From assembly GCA_002418765.1 (NCBI GenBank), contig DIET01000034.1, positions 1 to 56,600 of the forward strand: a stretch of DNA of 56,600 nt, in the 5' to 3' direction. Origin of the DNA: Peptococcaceae bacterium UBA5767 (GTDB lineage Bacteria > Bacillota > TC1 > UBA5767). Shown piece after piece: positions 53,878 to 56,600 of this stretch (position 1 is the stretch's first letter; every line of letters begins with the position of its first letter). The translations under genes were made by a program, and so were the position numbers. The notes under the pieces are model-generated. The model worked only from the letters and a program-made list of their open reading frames with translations. It searched no databases and was not told where the DNA came from.

Positions 53878-54255
53878 ATGTTTAAAAAAGTAACCATCAT
53901 AACACTACTCAGCGTCGCACTAATTTTAGGTGGTGCCAGCATGGCTCTGGCAGCCGGCTTTGGTCCCGGCCAAGGACTTGGCGAAGGCATCAACCTCTGC
54001 GATCAGGATCTTGCCCCAGAAGAAATTCTTGAAGCCAGACTGGCCCGTATCGATGCCATGGTTGAAAATGGCAGCATCACTGCTGAAGAAGCAATAAGCA
54101 TAAAAACCAGCATCACGGAACGCGCAGAAAACTGCGTGACCCCAGGCGAAGGTAATCCAGAAGAACGTCTGAACATTGGCTTTGGACGCAGTCAGGGCCT
54201 AGGCAACATGGACGGCGCGGGCAATGGGCAAAGAATCCAAGCCAAAGCAATCTAA
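53878..54255 (+). CDS. Small secreted protein, DUF2680-like, copy 1
   Basis: 125 residues. Signal peptide (VALILGGASMALA, cleaved before AGFGPG), then a short helical domain (LAPEEILEARLARIDAMVEN; GSITAEEAISIKTSI) like the DUF2680 unit, two Cys at about 41 and 80 (NLCDQD, ENCVTP) and a Gly/Asn-rich tail. AAAGGAGG precedes the ATG. Function unknown. Confidence 0.8.
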   Translation: MFKKVTIITLLSVALILGGASMALAAGFGPGQGLGEGINLCDQDLAPEEILEARLARIDAMVENGSITAEEAISIKTSITERAENCVTPGEGNPEERLNIGFGRSQGLGNMDGAGNGQRIQAKAI

Positions 54256-54278
54256 CACAATTTTGGCACTACCCTCAA

Positions 54279-54305
54279 AAGAAGGCTTCGGCCTTCTTTT
54301 TTTAT
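54279..54305 (+). terminator. Terminator after copy 1
   Basis: Same aagaaggc-UUCG-gccttctt stem with a T-run as at 53755. Confidence 0.9.
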
Positions 54306-54401
54306 GCACATCCCATTTTTCACACAAAGAAGATATGACTGACACAAAGCTGTCACCTTGGTCCGTTATACTAAGGACATAAACAAAAGGAGGTAACACA
54401 C

Positions 54402-54803
54402 ATGTTTAAAAAAGTAACCATTGCACTACTGAGCATAGCACTTATTTTAGGTGGAGCCAGCATGGCTCTGGCAGGTGGCTTTGGTCCCGGCCAAGGACTT
54501 GGCGAAGGCATCAATCTATGTGATCAGGATCTTGCCCCAGAAGAAATCCTTGAAGCCAGACTGGCCCGTATCGATGCCATGGTTGAAAATGGCAGCATCA
54601 CTGCTGAAGAAGCAGTAAGCATAAAAGCCAGCATCACGGAACGCGCAGAAAACTGCGTGACCCCAGGCGAAGGTAATCCTGAGGAGCGCCTAAACATTGG
54701 CTTTGGACGCAGTCAGGAACGACCTGACCAAGGAACACGCCAGCAACGTGGCAACATGGATGGCATGGGTAACGGACAGAGAATACAAAACAAAACCATC
54801 TAA
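54402..54803 (+). CDS. Small secreted protein, DUF2680-like, copy 2
   Basis: 133 residues, the tandem paralogue of the protein at 53878. The two differ mainly after residue 106, where this one gains an insertion around ERPDQGTRQQRGNMDG. Same signal peptide and two Cys. Own promoter-like region and ribosome binding site (AAAGGAGG). Confidence 0.8.
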   Translation: MFKKVTIALLSIALILGGASMALAGGFGPGQGLGEGINLCDQDLAPEEILEARLARIDAMVENGSITAEEAVSIKASITERAENCVTPGEGNPEERLNIGFGRSQERPDQGTRQQRGNMDGMGNGQRIQNKTI

Positions 54804-54830
54804 TTCACACAGCAAAATTGTATCCATACA

Positions 54831-54869
54831 AAAATGGAGGCAAAGGGATAATCCCTTTGCCTCCATTTT
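54831..54869. terminator. Bidirectional terminator
   Basis: Eighteen-bp perfect stem (54831-54848 / 54852-54869) with a 3-base loop, T-run on plus and T4 on minus. Lies between convergent genes. Confidence 0.9.
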
Positions 54870-54894
54870 TTCATCCTGCCACAATCAACAAATC

Positions 54895-56571
54895 TTAGAC
54901 TTCAGATTTTTCCACCACCAACGGTGAATCCAAATACGTCAGCAAGGCTTCCACTACAGTGGCATCAAACTGGGTTCCCGCATGAGTTCTTAATTCTTGT
55001 TTGGCTTCCTCTTTGCTCATAGGTTCTTTATAAGCTCTTTCATGCAACATCACGTCATAAGCATCAATAACAGAAATAATTCTGGAAAGAAAAGGTATTT
55101 CTTCTCCCTTGAGTCCATCCGGATAGCCTGTACCATCCATGCGTTCATGATGGTGTAAGATATATTCCGCTACATGTGAGAGCTCTTGTACGGCCATGGC
55201 AATGCCTTGACCAGCCTGTGGATGTCTCTTGATGATTTCCCATTCCTCTGGTGTCAATTTTCCTTCTTTTTCCAAGATCTGGGTTGGTACCACAATTTTC
55301 CCAATATCATGAATACTGGCGGCCAAAACCAGATCTGTGATGTCTTCGTAGGACAGTCCCAATTGTTTCCCCACTTTCTCAGCAAGTTGCTCCAAGCGAG
55401 CAACGTGTTCTGCGGTTTCATGTGTTTTCTCTCTTAATGAACCTTTTAGAACGGAAAGAATATGACTGGTATGTGATTCCGACCTGATCAATTTATCTCT
55501 TTGCAGTTTATTTTGCACTTCGACCAACACAGATTCAGTTTGCTCTCTAGCCTGAAACAAATACATAGAACCGATAGAAATGCTGGGTTTGGTGATATCT
55601 TCTTTGGCTGTTTCAGACAGCTTACGCAACCCCTCCACAAAGGATTTGGCCTCCATCTCCCTGACTCTTTGGCTAATGATGGTAAATTCATCTCCATCAC
55701 TCCGGATAATCTCGGTGTGTTCCGGCATATCCTTTTTAATCCAGTCTACGGCCGTCAGCAACAACTGGTCTCCGGCAGAATGCCCCAGGGCATTGTTAAT
55801 CAATTTCAGGCCATTGATGTCGACCGTATGGATAGCAATGGGATAGTGGTACACAGGAAGACCGGGAATAACCACAACATCCAGATAGTTACGATTGAAT
55901 ACCCCGGTCATGGCGTCATGATATTTTAAAAATTCAAGTGAATCTTCTGCTTTCAACCGAATCGATTCTTCCCGTTCCAAATTGGATTGCTTGTCGATCA
56001 GCTGCTCGGCAAGAGAAATCTGCTGTCTAAATTCCCGTTCCAGATATGTATCGCGTTCTTTGGCGGCGTAGTATCCCAACAAACCAATGACAGCCAAGCT
56101 TATGTTGGTATCCATAACGCGAAACAAATCATACACAGGCATCAGTACAGCAGTGATATTGTACCCCAAGACAATCGTCCAAAGAAGAAACAATCCACGC
56201 CGATGGGAAATGAGACGCATGGTGAACACCATCATCATCAGAATAAGGAGTCCAGATTCGTGATTGAACCCATCTTTGACCTCACCAAAAAAGATAATGC
56301 CTGTCACGTTAAATGTAGAAATCAACACCAACGCCGTAGCAAAGTCCTCTAAATATTTTGCAAATCTATCCCTATAACTAAATATATAGGCTACAGCCAA
56401 GACCACATTAAAAACAACAAGTCGAATAAAAAGAAAAAAACCCACGTATTCTTGCAATAGAAAAAAATCCATGATGCCCAGACCAATTTCCACCACATAA
56501 ATCGGTAGCATCAATTTTCTTAACCTAGGACCTGCCTCCTTGTAACGTTCCTCAAGATAGCGATTGTACAT
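54895..56571 (-). CDS. GGDEF/HD-GYP signalling protein
   Basis: 558 residues. The N-terminal 180 residues form six membrane helices (MASE-like sensor), then a coiled linker, a GGDEF domain with a degenerate motif (RSDGDEFTII, so DGDEF in place of GGDEF) and a full HD-GYP domain (HDIGKI, HHERMDGTGYPDG). It probably degrades c-di-GMP while the GGDEF domain binds GTP or is weakly active. AGGAG precedes the ATG. Confidence 0.93.
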   Translation of the reverse strand: MYNRYLEERYKEAGPRLRKLMLPIYVVEIGLGIMDFFLLQEYVGFFLFIRLVVFNVVLAVAYIFSYRDRFAKYLEDFATALVLISTFNVTGIIFFGEVKDGFNHESGLLILMMMVFTMRLISHRRGLFLLWTIVLGYNITAVLMPVYDLFRVMDTNISLAVIGLLGYYAAKERDTYLEREFRQQISLAEQLIDKQSNLEREESIRLKAEDSLEFLKYHDAMTGVFNRNYLDVVVIPGLPVYHYPIAIHTVDINGLKLINNALGHSAGDQLLLTAVDWIKKDMPEHTEIIRSDGDEFTIISQRVREMEAKSFVEGLRKLSETAKEDITKPSISIGSMYLFQAREQTESVLVEVQNKLQRDKLIRSESHTSHILSVLKGSLREKTHETAEHVARLEQLAEKVGKQLGLSYEDITDLVLAASIHDIGKIVVPTQILEKEGKLTPEEWEIIKRHPQAGQGIAMAVQELSHVAEYILHHHERMDGTGYPDGLKGEEIPFLSRIISVIDAYDVMLHERAYKEPMSKEEAKQELRTHAGTQFDATVVEALLTYLDSPLVVEKSEV

Positions 56572-56600
56572 GCGATCTCCTAGTATTATTAATTTGCGCT

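Larger units (their letters stand above)
53755..54803 (+). repeat. Tandem duplication of terminator, promoter and secreted-protein gene
   Basis: Two units of about 524 bp, 53755-54278 and 54279-54803, each containing terminator, 5' region and gene. The genes are about 90% alike over the first 95 codons and differ in the last 25. The upstream parts share tgcacatc, acacaaagaagat, taaggacataaacaaaagg and so on. Confidence 0.9.

Noticed and set aside
1..56600. CRISPR arrays, tRNA and rRNA genes
   Set aside because: No regularly spaced repeat array and no cloverleaf or rRNA-like sequence was seen. A tRNA search program was not available, so a missed gene is possible.

Overview
The window looks like a chromosomal stretch of a low-to-moderate GC, anaerobic Firmicute, most likely Clostridia. 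The evidence is a tungsten-type aldehyde:ferredoxin oxidoreductase with its own ferredoxin, strong AGGAGG ribosome binding sites, a T-box leader, RecD2, a clostridial-type single-chain PurL, lipoprotein-type binding proteins with no outer-membrane genes, and a group IIC intron remnant. I cannot name the genus.

Layout. (1) 287-910: LysE-family exporter. (2) 1313-10056, all on the minus strand: an operon that begins with a creatininase-family amidohydrolase and continues with a flavin-reductase-like protein, a cupin, a four-cluster ferredoxin, a complete Liv-type ABC importer (livK-H-M-G-F), an aldehyde:ferredoxin oxidoreductase and a MoaD/ThiS-like protein. A XRE-cupin regulator lies just upstream (10271-10837), and both promoter regions share a 13-bp motif. 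(3) 11601-19069: LacI regulator with two palindromic operators, an adenine-deaminase-like amidohydrolase and a BMP/Nup-type nucleoside ABC importer. (4) 19605-26171: a polyamine-type ABC importer (potD-A-B-C), a signal-less NMT1/THI5-like protein, a PuuE/HpPgdA-like CE4 deacetylase and a FadR-type regulator, behind a consensus promoter with an 11+11 bp inverted repeat. (5) 26310-27455: internally deleted IS1634-like element. (6) 27717-32887: GntR/UTRA regulator on the plus strand, then on the minus strand adenine deaminase, a 5-formyl-THF cyclo-ligase-like protein, a sodium:solute symporter and a 40-residue membrane peptide. (7) 33277-34976: NapH-like iron-sulfur membrane protein, an anchored extracytoplasmic protein and a possible small ORF. 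(8) 35095-40183: ordinary single genes (DUF2202 lipoprotein, acyl-ACP thioesterase, DUF898-like, DUF6530-like, a lipoprotein, an MBL hydrolase). (9) 40233-42354: consensus promoter, T-box leader with a Phe specifier, a 58-residue symporter accessory peptide and a second sodium:solute symporter. (10) 42476-43174: gene debris, with a PHP-domain fragment and a badly deleted group IIC intron abutting the recD2 terminator. (11) 43232-56571: recD2, LapA-like, purL, VanY-type carboxypeptidase, lemA plus DUF2207 protein, two tandemly duplicated small secreted proteins, and a GGDEF/HD-GYP protein.

Theme. Three separate transport-plus-hydrolase clusters (2, 3 and 4) and the adenine deaminase/THF cluster (6) point to scavenging and fermentation of nitrogen compounds, with purines the clearest substrates. 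The least explained units are the AOR-Liv-creatininase operon and the Pot-NMT1-deacetylase operon, because their substrates cannot be read from the genes.
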